From assembly GCA_964614525.1 (NCBI GenBank), contig CAZTPA010000010.1, positions 1 through 63,710 on the forward strand: a stretch of DNA of 63,710 bases, given 5' to 3'. The position numbers and the translations under genes were made by a program. Positions within the stretch are counted from its first letter, which is position 1; every line of letters starts with the position of its first letter. Origin of the DNA: PWND01 sp964614525 (GTDB taxonomy: Bacteria; Bacteroidota; Bacteroidia; Bacteroidales; UBA7960). Below the pieces are notes generated by a model that did no database searches, was not told the origin of the DNA, and saw only the letters and a list, made by a program, of their open reading frames with translations. Shown piece by piece: positions 33,162 to 43,400 of this stretch.

Positions 33162-33539
33162 ATGAAAGAGAATAAGGATGAATATAACAAATTAACTCCT
33201 GAGGAAGAATATATCATTGTTCATAAAGGAACTGAAAAGCCTTTTTATGGAGAGTATAATGATTTCTACGAAAAGGGCGTGTATGTTTGTAAACGATGCA
33301 ATGCCCGGCTTTATAATTCAGACTCTAAGTTTGATTCTTCATGCGGATGGCCAAGCTTCGATGATGAAATTCCCGGTGCAATAAAAAGAGTTCCCGATAA
33401 AGATGGAGTTAGAACAGAAATTGTATGTAATAATTGCGATGCTCATCTGGGTCACGTTTTTGTTGGAGAAAATTATACAGAAAAAGATACCAGGCATTGT
33501 GTTAATTCACTTTCTATAAAATTTATTAAAAATGAATAA
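33162..33539 (+). CDS. msrB: Peptide-methionine (R)-S-oxide reductase
   Basis: MsrB reduces the R form of methionine sulfoxide in oxidised proteins. The 125-residue protein has the zinc-binding pairs CKRCNA and CNNCDA, the substrate motif CGWPSF, and the catalytic cysteine in RHCVNS near the C-terminus. No signal peptide is seen, so it acts in the cytosol. It overlaps msrA by 8 bases, so the pair is translationally coupled. Confidence 0.97.
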   Translation: MKENKDEYNKLTPEEEYIIVHKGTEKPFYGEYNDFYEKGVYVCKRCNARLYNSDSKFDSSCGWPSFDDEIPGAIKRVPDKDGVRTEIVCNNCDAHLGHVFVGENYTEKDTRHCVNSLSIKFIKNE

Positions 33540-34020
33540 TGTTGAAAAAGTTTATTTCGCAGGCGGCTGTTTCTGGGGAGTAGAGTATTATTTTAATGGA
33601 CTGGAAGGCGTTGTGTCAACCAAAGTCGGATATATGGGCGGATACAAAAGCAATCCTACTTATGAAGAAGTATGCTCGGGAGAAAGCGGACATACTGAAG
33701 TTGTGGAAGTTAAGTATGATAGCTCAATTGTTGACTTTGAAGAAATTGCCAAGCTTTTTTTTGAAATACATGATCCTACTCAGCTAAACAGACAAGGACC
33801 CGATGTTGGTCTCCAATACCGATCAGCAATTTTTTATACCGAGGAAGAACAAAAAGCTACTGCTATAAAGCTTATCGATATGCTCAAAGATAAAGGTATT
33901 AAAGTAGTTACTGATGTTATTAGAGCAAGTACTTTCTGGGAAGCTGAAGATTATCATCAGAGATACTATGCTAAAAAAGGTCAAATACCTTATTGCCACA
34001 TTAAAACAAAACGCTTCTAA
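33532..34020 (+). CDS. msrA: Peptide-methionine (S)-S-oxide reductase
   Basis: MsrA reduces the S form of methionine sulfoxide, completing the repair begun by MsrB. It has 162 residues with the catalytic motif GGCFWGVEYYF near residue 12 and HDPTQLNRQGPDVG in the middle. The C-terminal resolving cysteine is probably that in IPYCHIKTK. A terminator follows 28 bases after the stop. Confidence 0.97.
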   Translation: MNNVEKVYFAGGCFWGVEYYFNGLEGVVSTKVGYMGGYKSNPTYEEVCSGESGHTEVVEVKYDSSIVDFEEIAKLFFEIHDPTQLNRQGPDVGLQYRSAIFYTEEEQKATAIKLIDMLKDKGIKVVTDVIRASTFWEAEDYHQRYYAKKGQIPYCHIKTKRF

Positions 34021-34047
34021 GATTATTATTTCTTAAAGCTGCTTTAT

Positions 34048-34088
34048 AATGACATTAGCCATATGCCGGGTTTAATGTCATTTTTTTT
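34048..34088 (+). terminator. Intrinsic terminator after msrA
   Basis: The arms AATGACATTA (34048-34057) and TAATGTCATT (34073-34082) pair perfectly over 10 bases and are followed by a run of Ts. It isolates msrBA from the next operon. Confidence 0.8.
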
Positions 34089-34108
34089 GTTAAATAGTGT
34101 TACGAATG

Positions 34109-34138
34109 TTTGCAAATAAAATATAAATCGTATATTTG
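34109..34138 (+). promoter_or_regulatory. Promoter of the TetR-ABC-LolA-like operon
   Basis: TTTG at 34109-34112 and TATATTTG at 34131-34138 are separated by 18 bases. The ATG at 34160 follows 22 bases later. The TetR protein encoded first may bind here; no clear palindrome can be singled out. Confidence 0.65.
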
Positions 34139-34159
34139 AAGTGCAAAAGTAACATTATT

Positions 34160-34744
34160 ATGCTTGATAAAAATCTTACGAATAAGAATAAACAATTGCT
34201 AATAAAGGCAAAAGATTTGTTTTGGAAGCATGGATTTAGAAAAGTTAGCGTTGAAGAAATTTGCAAGGAAGCCGGAGTAAGTAAAATGACTTTCTACCGT
34301 CATTATTCCAATAAACTGGAAATAGCTAAGGCTGTTTATGATATGGTTGTTGATGATAACCTTGAAAAATTTGAAACACTTATGGCTACCGAAAAATCTC
34401 CCGGAGAACTTATGAAGAAAATGATTGTCATGAAATATGAGGGAGTTAATGATATTAGTATGGAATTTTTAAAGGATTTTTATAATAATCCTGAACTTGG
34501 ATTGTCGTCATATATTGAACAGAAAACAAAGACTGTATGGACAGGAATAGTTGAGAGTATAAAAATTGCTCAGAAAAAAGGTCTGTTTAGAAAGGATTTT
34601 AAACCTGAAATATTACTGATTATTTCGGGTAAGATGATTGAAATAATTAAAGATGAAAATTTATTAAAGCTTTATGATAAACCTGAGGACTTAATCATGG
34701 AAATGACAAACCTCATTACTTATGGCATATCGCCTCATGACTAG
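34160..34744 (+). CDS. TetR/AcrR-family transcriptional regulator
   Basis: The ATG at 34160 gives 194 residues; a TTG at 34136 overlaps the promoter and is rejected. An N-terminal helix-turn-helix is visible at about residues 22-60 (VSVEEICKEAGVSKMTFYRH, then YSNKLEIAKAVYD), followed by a helical ligand-binding and dimerisation domain with no recognisable ligand signature. The gene heads an apparent operon encoding an outer-membrane protein, an ABC transporter and a LolA-like protein and ends 4 bases before the next start, so it probably controls that operon in response to a small molecule, perhaps a lipid. Confidence 0.9.
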   Translation: MLDKNLTNKNKQLLIKAKDLFWKHGFRKVSVEEICKEAGVSKMTFYRHYSNKLEIAKAVYDMVVDDNLEKFETLMATEKSPGELMKKMIVMKYEGVNDISMEFLKDFYNNPELGLSSYIEQKTKTVWTGIVESIKIAQKKGLFRKDFKPEILLIISGKMIEIIKDENLLKLYDKPEDLIMEMTNLITYGISPHD

Positions 34745-34747
34745 AAT

Positions 34748-35869
34748 ATGAAAAGAACATTTTTGATATTTTTCTGTTTCATTAGCCTTACTGTAAAAGC
34801 ACAGGATTCCAATGGTTTTATTGACTTCAGTGGTCAATTAGCACTATGGGGAGCATACAATAATACTTTTAATCACTATGCATTTGGTGGGCGTTATATT
34901 CCTCAGCTTAATGCCGGATGCAGAAATAAGAAAAGTCTTCTTGACTTAGAATTGTCTGCAAATACGTTTGCAAACTTCATAGGCGACGATTATGAACCGG
35001 ATGCTAATATAAAGCCATACAGAGCCTGGCTTAGGTATTCTTCCCCGCAATTTGAAATTCGTGGAGGATTGCAAAAAATTAATTTCGGTTCAGCAAAAAT
35101 TTTGAGACCATTAATGTGGTTCGACCAACTTGATCCGCGTGATCCTTTGCAATTAACAGACGGGGTGTATGCACTGTTGGCAAGGTATTATTTTTTGAAT
35201 AATGCAAATATATGGCTATGGGGTTTGTATGGAAATAATGAACCCAAAGGGTGGGAGCAAGTTGCTACTTATAAAAACACACCTGAATTTGGCGGCAGAG
35301 TGCAAATGCCTGCTCTGAGCGGTGAAATGGCATTAACATATCATCATAGATACAGCTCAGCATTAACTGATCCAATGTTTACGTTTTGGGACAAAGCATC
35401 CGAAAACAGACTTGGTATTGATGCGAATTTTGATTATGTAATTGGATTTTGGGGTGAAGCTTCATATACCAATACGAGCATAGAACAGGAAACACAATTT
35501 AATCAACTGCTTTTGAATGCAGGTGCAGATTATACATTTGGTATAGGAAATGGGTTATATGTAATTTATGAACAGCTTTTTTCTACATTTTATAAAAATA
35601 CTTTTGATATAAAGGATGCCAATAAATTTTCACTATTGTCGGCATCATACCCGATAAGTGTGTTTGATAATATTAGTTATATAATGTATTATAACTGGGA
35701 TAATGAATTGTTTTTTAATTTTATTAATTACCAACGACAGTATAATAATATTTCTATAAACTTAATGGCATACTGGAATCCTGGAGATTTAATTTTACCT
35801 AATCAAGCTATGCAAAATAATATGTTTGCAGGTAAGGGAATTCAGTTGATGCTGGTATATACACATTGA
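34748..35869 (+). CDS. Outer-membrane beta-barrel protein of the ABC/LolA-like operon
   Basis: The 373-residue protein has a signal peptide ending near VKAQD and a porin-like remainder of alternating amphipathic strands rich in Tyr, Trp and Asn, for example LRPLMWFDQLDPRDPLQLTD. It is expected to form a beta-barrel in the outer membrane. I cannot assign a named family. Its place between the TetR gene and the ABC genes suggests that it is the outer-membrane part of the same transport system. Confidence 0.75.
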   Translation: MKRTFLIFFCFISLTVKAQDSNGFIDFSGQLALWGAYNNTFNHYAFGGRYIPQLNAGCRNKKSLLDLELSANTFANFIGDDYEPDANIKPYRAWLRYSSPQFEIRGGLQKINFGSAKILRPLMWFDQLDPRDPLQLTDGVYALLARYYFLNNANIWLWGLYGNNEPKGWEQVATYKNTPEFGGRVQMPALSGEMALTYHHRYSSALTDPMFTFWDKASENRLGIDANFDYVIGFWGEASYTNTSIEQETQFNQLLLNAGADYTFGIGNGLYVIYEQLFSTFYKNTFDIKDANKFSLLSASYPISVFDNISYIMYYNWDNELFFNFINYQRQYNNISINLMAYWNPGDLILPNQAMQNNMFAGKGIQLMLVYTH

Positions 35870-35917
35870 TATTAACATTTATAAATAAACACTAATAGCT
35901 GATTAAACAATTAGGAT

Positions 35918-36610
35918 ATGAGTTCAATTATAAAAATTACTAATCTCACTAAACGTTTCCCAATGGGAAAGGGTGAGTTTACGGCATTAAAAGAGATTAA
36001 TCTCACTTTTGAAAAAGGTGAGTTTGCCGGTTTTGTTGGTCCCAGTGGATCAGGGAAAACTACTTTGCTTAATATTATCGGTTCACTTGATGTTCCTACA
36101 GAGGGTGAAGCTGAAGTGATTGGAAATCAGATAGGAAAGCTTAATGCAAAGGATGCTGCCAGGCTTCGAAAGGAGAATATGGGCTTTATTTTTCAAAGCT
36201 ATAATTTGTTGCAGGTATATACTGTTTATGAAAACGTTGAGTTTCCTCTGCTTTTGCTTAATTATTCTGCCTCAGAAAGAAAAAAGATGGTAATGGATGC
36301 ATTGGATTGGGTAGGGCTTAATGATAAAATAAAATCAAAACCACCTCAATTGTCCGGTGGTGAATGTCAGCGTGTGTCAGTTGCAAGAGCTATGGTGAAA
36401 AGGCCGGAACTCGTCCTTGCCGATGAGCCTACTGCTAATCTTGATGCAAAAAATTCTCATAATATTTTGCAAACAATGGAGAAGCTTAATAAAGAGCTAA
36501 AAACTACCTTTCTCTTTGCTACTCACGATGAAAAGGTAATTGAATATCTCCGCCGTAAAATATCATTGCTTGACGGTAAGGTAGATAAAGATGAAATTAT
36601 CAAAAAATAA
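35918..36610 (+). CDS. ABC transporter ATP-binding protein, LolD/MacB type
   Basis: The 230-residue ATPase has Walker A GPSGSGKTTLLN, signature LSGGECQRVSVARAM and Walker B LVLADEPTANLD. The fold is that of LolD/MacB-type ATPases, which drive mechanotransmission or lipoprotein release rather than import. The Q-loop is in FIFQSYNLLQ. The signature is LSGGE rather than the usual LSGGQ. Its partners are the two FtsX-type permeases downstream. Confidence 0.93.
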   Translation: MSSIIKITNLTKRFPMGKGEFTALKEINLTFEKGEFAGFVGPSGSGKTTLLNIIGSLDVPTEGEAEVIGNQIGKLNAKDAARLRKENMGFIFQSYNLLQVYTVYENVEFPLLLLNYSASERKKMVMDALDWVGLNDKIKSKPPQLSGGECQRVSVARAMVKRPELVLADEPTANLDAKNSHNILQTMEKLNKELKTTFLFATHDEKVIEYLRRKISLLDGKVDKDEIIKK

Positions 36611-36714
36611 TGTCCAAAATTATAGCGGAGATATTTATGATTGAAGTTTTATCACTTTCTAATGTATAAATTATTTGATGTTGATTTACTATACTTTATT
36701 TAAATCGTAATAAC

Positions 36715-37890
36715 ATGATACTTGCAATAAAACTCGCCTATCGAAACTTAATTGGTGCAGGAATGCGCACATGGCTGAATGTTTTTGTGCTTTCCTTTTC
36801 TTTTGTAATTATTATCTGGTTAAAAGGTGTTATGGTCGGATGGGATTATCAGGCAAAAAGAGATATGAAAAATTACGAAATAGGGGAAGGTCAGTATTGG
36901 CACGAAAACTATGACCCACATGATCCTTTTACTTTGACTGAAAGTTTTGCTCCCGTACCTGAAGAATTATCCGATGAGGTTGAAAAAGGGAATATTGAAC
37001 CTTTTTTGATTATTCAAGCTAGTATTTATCCACAGGGAAGAATGCAATCTGTTGTTATAAAGGGAGTTAATCCCGATCAGGATATATTCTTATTGCCAAC
37101 GCATAAACTCGATACAATTACCGAAGAAATACCTGCAATTATTGGAAATATGATGGCTAAAAGCACAAAACTCGGAGTTGGTGATAGGACTATGATAAGA
37201 TGGCGTGATGCCAATGGAACTTTTGATGCTGCTGAAATTGTGATTACAGATGTTTTTGCCTCAAATGTTCCTGCCGTTGAAATGAATCAGATTTATCTGC
37301 CATTGGATAAGCTCAGATCAATGACATTGTTGCCAAATCAGGCTACTGTTTTAACCTTTAAAGATCCGGAAAAAGAAAGAGGTTCATATGATCAATGGAT
37401 ACTAAAAACTCGTGATGAGCTTACTGCTTCTGTTGATAAAATGATTGAAACAAAGACTGTTGGACAATCTATTTTGTATTTCATTCTTTTGCTGTTGGCA
37501 ATGCTTGCTATTTTTGACACACAAGTTTTATCCATATTTCGCCGGCAAAGGGAAATTGGAACATACATTGCTTTAGGATATACACGCAAACAAGTGGTAG
37601 GCCTCTTTACTGTTGAAGGTACTATGCACGCCGTTCTGGCTGCACTGGTGGCTGCTGTTTACGGTATTCCTTTTTTGGCCTGGCAGGCATACGTTGGATG
37701 GACAATGCCAATTGATACCAGTGAATTTGGAATGGCCATTGCCCAAACTTTGTATCCGGTCTATAGCATTGGATTGGTTGTCTCAACGGTTCTTATTATT
37801 TTAATTACAACGGCTATTGTGAGTTATATTCCGGCTCGCCGAATTGCAAAAATGAATCCAACTAAAGCTTTAAGGGGGAAAATACAATGA
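36715..37890 (+). CDS. FtsX/LolC-like ABC permease, first of pair
   Basis: The 391-residue inner-membrane protein has one N-terminal helix (about residues 18-40), a large periplasmic domain, and three C-terminal helices with the FtsX-type segment SIFRRQREIGTYIALGYTRK. This is the layout of LolC/LolE/MacB. Its last 4 bases overlap the start of the second permease (ATGA), so the two are translationally coupled and likely form a heterodimer. Confidence 0.88.
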   Translation: MILAIKLAYRNLIGAGMRTWLNVFVLSFSFVIIIWLKGVMVGWDYQAKRDMKNYEIGEGQYWHENYDPHDPFTLTESFAPVPEELSDEVEKGNIEPFLIIQASIYPQGRMQSVVIKGVNPDQDIFLLPTHKLDTITEEIPAIIGNMMAKSTKLGVGDRTMIRWRDANGTFDAAEIVITDVFASNVPAVEMNQIYLPLDKLRSMTLLPNQATVLTFKDPEKERGSYDQWILKTRDELTASVDKMIETKTVGQSILYFILLLLAMLAIFDTQVLSIFRRQREIGTYIALGYTRKQVVGLFTVEGTMHAVLAALVAAVYGIPFLAWQAYVGWTMPIDTSEFGMAIAQTLYPVYSIGLVVSTVLIILITTAIVSYIPARRIAKMNPTKALRGKIQ

Positions 37891-39161
37891 TAAAATTTTT
37901 GTTTAAAGGGCTGCTTAGAGATAAAAGCCGCAGCCGACTGCCTGTTTTAGTGGTTACAATCGGAGTTACTCTGACTGTCTTAATGCATGCCTATATCACT
38001 GGTTTTATGGGCGATGCTATAGAAATGAATGCCAAATTCTCTAATGGACATCTTAAAGTTATGACCAGGGAATATGCTGAGAATATTGAACAGTCGCCAA
38101 ATGATCTTGCACTTATTGATGTTGAAGATTTAGTAGATAATTTAGAAACTCAATTTCCTAATGTTGACTTTGAAGAACGAATTTTGTTTGGCGGTCTTAT
38201 CGATGTTCCCGACAGCAACAGAGAAACTAAGGCTCAGGGACCTGCAATGGGAATGGGCATTGATCTGTTGTCGGAAAATTCAAGTGTTATTGATCGGCTG
38301 AATATTGAAAAATCATTAGTAAGAGGTAGTATGCCGGGTACTGAAGGAGAAATTCTTATTAGTGAAGAATTTTCACAAAAACTTAGTCTTAATCCCGGTG
38401 ATGATGCAACTCTTATAAGCTCTACTATGAATGGTAGCATGACAATGCACAATTTTGTAATTGCAGGGAGCGTGAGTTTTGGTAATGAAGCACTTGACAA
38501 AGGTACTGTGCTGGTTGATATTAATGATGCCAGGCTGGCTCTTGATATGTTTGATGCTACAAGTGAAATTCTCGGATTTTTTAAGTCAGGATTTTACGAT
38601 AATGATCGCGCTAAAATGATTGCTGAAGAGTTTAACAATCAATATGAGGATGATGATTCAGAGTTTGCCCCCATTATGAAAACTCTAAGCCAGCAAGGAA
38701 GCATGGGACAATATGTGGAATTGTCTGAGGTCTGGGCAAGCTATATTTCTATGGTATTTATTTTTGCCATGTCATTAGTTCTTTGGAATGCAGGTTTGCT
38801 TGGAGCCTTACGCAGGTATGGCGAAGTAGGAGTGAGGCTTGCTATGGGCGAAACAAAAAGACATGTTTACAGAACTATGATTTATGAGTCAATTATGATT
38901 GGTATTGCAGGTTCAATTATAGGCACTGCCTTTGGTTTGTTTTTTGCTTGGTTAATACAAACTTATGGTATTGATATATCAGGTATGATGGAAGGATCTT
39001 CTATTATGATGCCATCGGAAATCAGAGCAAGAATCACCACTGCTGATTTTTATCTCGGCTTTGTTCCCGGTTTGATCGCCACAGTTATTGGAACTTTGCT
39101 CGCCGGTATTGGTATCTTTAAAAGACAAACCGCTAAATTATTCAAAGAGCTTGAAGCTTAG
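37887..39161 (+). CDS. FtsX/LolE-like ABC permease, second of pair
   Basis: The 424-residue protein has the same four-helix FtsX/LolCE topology: an N-terminal helix, a periplasmic domain of about 230 residues, and a C-terminal trio of helices with GALRRYGEVGVRLAMGETKR. It is translationally coupled to the first permease. The periplasmic domain contains many acidic residues. Confidence 0.88.
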   Translation: MIKFLFKGLLRDKSRSRLPVLVVTIGVTLTVLMHAYITGFMGDAIEMNAKFSNGHLKVMTREYAENIEQSPNDLALIDVEDLVDNLETQFPNVDFEERILFGGLIDVPDSNRETKAQGPAMGMGIDLLSENSSVIDRLNIEKSLVRGSMPGTEGEILISEEFSQKLSLNPGDDATLISSTMNGSMTMHNFVIAGSVSFGNEALDKGTVLVDINDARLALDMFDATSEILGFFKSGFYDNDRAKMIAEEFNNQYEDDDSEFAPIMKTLSQQGSMGQYVELSEVWASYISMVFIFAMSLVLWNAGLLGALRRYGEVGVRLAMGETKRHVYRTMIYESIMIGIAGSIIGTAFGLFFAWLIQTYGIDISGMMEGSSIMMPSEIRARITTADFYLGFVPGLIATVIGTLLAGIGIFKRQTAKLFKELEA

Positions 39162-39228
39162 AGGTCTGGTGAACCGTCTTTATAAGAAAATAATTAGTGA
39201 TTTTTTTAATAATTAAATATAAACAGAT

Positions 39229-39963
39229 ATGAAACCTTTAATATTTTTTGCTCTTGTAATAGTTAATTTGTGTGCATTTGGTCAAATGGATGCTAATGCA
39301 ATTCTTGAAAAAGTAGATGAGAACATGACTTCTGAAAATAGAATATTTGAATCGACTATGATTATTCATGGACGCAGAAGCAGCAAAACAATTGAATCAA
39401 AAACCTATTCTGTGGGTGATGAAAAAGCATTTACAGAATATTTGTCACCTGCAAGAGAAAAAGGAAAAAAAATGCTTAAGCTTGAAGATCAACTTTGGGT
39501 ATATTCTCCATCAACCGACAGAACTATCCAGATATCCGGACATATGCTCAGGCAATCAGTTATGGGCTCCGATCTTTCTTATGAAGATATGATGGAAGAT
39601 AGAAAACTAACTGAAGCATATGAGGCTGAAGTTATTGGAGAGGAGGAGATTGACGGCCGAAACTCATACGTAATTGAACTTACTGCTACTGTGAGTGATA
39701 TTGCATATTATAAAAGAAAAATGTGGATAGATTCTGAAAGATTTATTCCGCTTAAAGAGGAGCTTTTTGCTAAAAGTGGTCAATTGCTTAAAAGAACAAC
39801 TCTTAGTGATGTGGAACTTATTGAAGGAAGATGGTTTCCCAAAAAAATTGTTTTTAAAGATATGCTAAAGCAAGGTGATGGCACTGAGTATATAATCACA
39901 GATATAAAATTTAACCAGGATATTCCGGATTTTATTTTCAGTAAAGCGGCTTTAAAACAATAA
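39229..39963 (+). CDS. LolA-like periplasmic outer-membrane lipoprotein-sorting protein
   Basis: The 244-residue protein has a signal peptide (MKPLIFFALVIVNLCAFGQ) and a LolA/LolB-like beta fold of the kind annotated as outer membrane lipoprotein-sorting protein. Typical landmarks include EYLSPAREKGKKMLKLEDQL, followed by WVYSPSTDRT and later MWIDSERFIPLKEELFAKSG. In this family the half-open barrel carries a hydrophobic cargo. It closes the operon begun by the TetR gene. The cargo, lipoprotein or another lipid, is unknown. Confidence 0.85.
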   Translation: MKPLIFFALVIVNLCAFGQMDANAILEKVDENMTSENRIFESTMIIHGRRSSKTIESKTYSVGDEKAFTEYLSPAREKGKKMLKLEDQLWVYSPSTDRTIQISGHMLRQSVMGSDLSYEDMMEDRKLTEAYEAEVIGEEEIDGRNSYVIELTATVSDIAYYKRKMWIDSERFIPLKEELFAKSGQLLKRTTLSDVELIEGRWFPKKIVFKDMLKQGDGTEYIITDIKFNQDIPDFIFSKAALKQ

Positions 39964-40019
39964 AAATGTTGACTGAATTGTTTGTTTTTTTACCTTAGAT
40001 TTTTAAAAAAAAGCTTGAG

Positions 40020-40274
40020 ATGGAAACAAATGAAATTTTAAAAAAACAAATTCTAAGTGTTGTTAGAAATCAGATAAAGGATAATAATCCCCCGCAGACA
40101 AAGCAAGCTTTAAAGAGACTTATGGATTTGGGATATTCTGAAAATGATTCTGAGATTTTCATAGCCCAATGTGTTGCTGTAGAGCTTTTTAATACTTTTA
40201 AAAATGAAGAAGATTTTAATGAGAAAAGATTTATAGATAACTTGAATAATTTGCCGGAGTATCCAAAAGGCTAA
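40020..40274 (+). CDS. Small cytosolic protein of unknown function
   Basis: The 84-residue protein is helical and charged, with QTKQALKRLMDLGYSENDSE and a C-terminal NLNNLPEYPKG. I do not recognise a family. It lies 56 bases downstream of the LolA-like gene and might be co-transcribed. The frame shows normal codon use for this region. Confidence 0.65.
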   Translation: METNEILKKQILSVVRNQIKDNNPPQTKQALKRLMDLGYSENDSEIFIAQCVAVELFNTFKNEEDFNEKRFIDNLNNLPEYPKG

Positions 40275-40445
40275 TAACAAATTATGCAAGATTAGAGCAA
40301 GATGTGTTTTTCTGCAACTAAGATAGAAGAATTATTTGATATGTATAATGAAAATAGTAAGTATTAGTTGTCCTCAAAAATTCATGTTTATTATATCAAA
40401 TCTTTGAAGTTCAAAAATAATCCTCAATAAAACCTCTACAATGAA

Positions 40446-40453
40446 TATCTTTG
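40446..40453 (+). promoter_or_regulatory. -7 promoter element before mfd
   Basis: TATCTTTG ends 27 bases before the mfd ATG, an ideal position for a Bacteroidota promoter. A TTTG sits further upstream but too far (39 bases) to be its partner. Confidence 0.6.
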
Positions 40454-40480
40454 CAGTCTATTTAATTCTTTATTGAGAAT

Positions 40481-43400
40481 ATGCTTATTGGTGATTTACT
40501 TCAGCTTTATAAGGACAGCCCGCAAACACAACAATTATTAAGCCTTTTAAAAGAAAAGCAAGGAAATATTGGTATAGATGGTTTGATTGGTTCTTCGCTT
40601 GCCTTTGCGTCTGCAGCAGTTTATAAATCGCAGCTTGGGTCCTTTGTATTTGTTCTGTCTGACAAAGAAGAAGCTGCATATTTCTTTAATGACCTTGAAA
40701 ATCTGCTTGGTGAAAAAACGCTTTCATATGAGAAAAGAAGTGTTTTTATCTTTCCCTCATCTTTCAAAAAATCCGGAAATACTTCCGAAACACTTAATGC
40801 AAATGTTTTGTTGCGGTCGGAAGTTATTAATCGATTGTCTTCCGAAAACAGGAAATTTATTGTTGTTACATATCCCGAATCTATCGCAGAAAGGGTAGTC
40901 TCACGAAAAACACTAAAAAAGAACACACTCATCCTTAATCATGGAGAAAGCACATCCGTTGATTTCATTGTTGATTTGCTTAACGAATATGGTTTCGAAA
41001 GAGTGGACTTTGTTGTAGAATCCGGTCAGTTTTCTCTGAGAGGAGGTATAATAGATGTTTTTTCTTATTCAGACGATTTGCCTTATCGTATTGAAATTTT
41101 TGGTGATAATGTGGAAAGCTTAAGATTCTTTAATCCCGAAACACAGATTTCAATTGAGAAACTTCAAAAAATTACAATATTGCCGGATATAAATGAGCTT
41201 GCAATTGAAAATGAAAAAGAGGATTTCTTTAATCTTTTGCCTGCTAATACTGTATTCTGGACAGAGGACACGAATTATGCCAAAGATATTATTGAGAAGG
41301 TTTTTAATGATAATGAATCTGATTCCGATAATTTTTTTATTGATGAAAATGAGTATTTGAATAAGCTTAAAGCTTTTACAAATATTGAATATCGCCGGCA
41401 TTATTTCACTAATAATATTGACATTGCATTTAATACCTCACCTCAACCTTCATTTAATAAAAATTTTAAATTACTGATAAATAACCTGCGAAAAAACTCT
41501 ATTGAAGGTTATAAAAACTTTGTGCTTTCCGATAATCACAAACAGGTAGAAAGGCTAAAGTCTGTGTTCGATACTATTCTTGCAGGGAAGGAAAGCTTTG
41601 GTGTTGATTATAGCGTGTTTGGCATTACGGTTCATGAAGGTTTTATTGATCATGACCGGAAAATCGCATGTTATACCGATCATCAAATTTTTGAGCGTTA
41701 TCACAGATTTCAGATACGGGATAAGTTTCCGGCAAAACAATCACTTACAATAAAAGAGCTAAGCAACCTTAAGCAAGGGGATTATGTTACACATATTGAT
41801 CATGGTATTGGTGTTTTTAGCGGCCTTGAAAAGATAGAGAACAACGGAAAAATTCAGGAGGTAGTAAGGCTTAGATATAAGGATAATGACGTATTATATG
41901 TTAGCATTCATTCACTTCACAGAATTTCCAAATACAGCGGAAAAGAAGGCTTTACACCTTCCTTAAATAAGATAGGATCAGCAGCATGGTCTAATCTTAA
42001 AAGGAAAACGAAGCAAAAACTTAAAGATATTGCTAAAGATCTTATAAATCTTTATGCAGAACGTAAGACAAAAGATGGATTTGCATTTACCCCTGATTCA
42101 TACTTGCAAAACGAACTTGAAGCTTCTTTTATTTATGAAGATACTCCCGATCAGATTAAAGCTACCGCAGATGTGAAAAAAGATATGGAAAAAGCTTATC
42201 CTATGGATAGACTGGTTTGTGGAGATGTGGGTTTTGGAAAAACAGAAGTTGCCATTAGAGCTGCATTTAAAGCAGTTACAGACAATAAGCAGGTTGCAGT
42301 GCTGGTGCCTACTACTATATTGGCTCTGCAGCACTATCAGACTTTTTCGGAGAGATTAAAAGATTTTCCCTGTAATATTGATTATATCAATCGTTTTAAA
42401 ACTGCCAAAGAAAAAACAGCTATTCTTAAAAAGCTTAGCGAAGGGCAAATTGATATTTTGATTGGCACTCACCGTCTTGTTAGTTCTGATGTTAAGTTTA
42501 AAGATCTTGGACTTCTTATTGTTGATGAGGAACAGAAATTTGGTGTTTCTAAAAAAGAAAAATTAAAGCAACTTAAGATTAATGTAGATACCTTAACTTT
42601 GACGGCTACACCTATCCCACGAACATTGCAATTTTCGCTGATGGGAGCCAGGGATCTTTCACAGATAAATACACCACCACCCAATAGATATCCTATTGTT
42701 ACTGAGTTGCATGTATATAACGAAGCCTTGATAAAAGAAGTAATAAACTTTGAATTAAACAGAGGAGGCCAGGTTTTTTTTGTGCATAACAGAGTGCGGA
42801 ATATTATGGATGTTGCTGCAGTGGTTAAAAAGCTAGTTCCCGATGCGCAGGTGGCAATTGGACATGGTCAGATGGAAGGAAAGAAACTGGAAGATGTTAT
42901 GGTGGGTTTTGTCAGCGGCGAATATGATGTGTTGGTTGCTACTACAATTATTGAGTCTGGCCTTGACATTCCCAATGCAAATACAATAATTATAAATAAT
43001 GCGCAAAATTTCGGATTAAGCGACCTGCATCAAATGAGAGGCAGGGTAGGGCGCTCAAATAAAAAAGCTTTTTGTTATCTTATCACTCCGCCCTTAACTA
43101 CTCTTACTGATGAAGCAAGAAGAAGACTTAGGGCTATAGAAGAGTTTTCTGACCTTGGCAGTGGATTTAATATCGCAATGCGGGATCTTGATATTAGAGG
43201 TGCCGGAGATGTTTTTGGTGCAGAACAAAGTGGGTTTATTTCAGAAGTCGGATATGATATGTATCATAAAATTCTTGATGAAGCAATCCTGGAGCTTAAG
43301 GAAAAAGAATACAAGGATTTGTTTGCAGAGGAAAAAAAACATTCTGATTTTATTGACAATTGCCAGCTGGAAACAGATATGGAACTCCACATACCAACCG

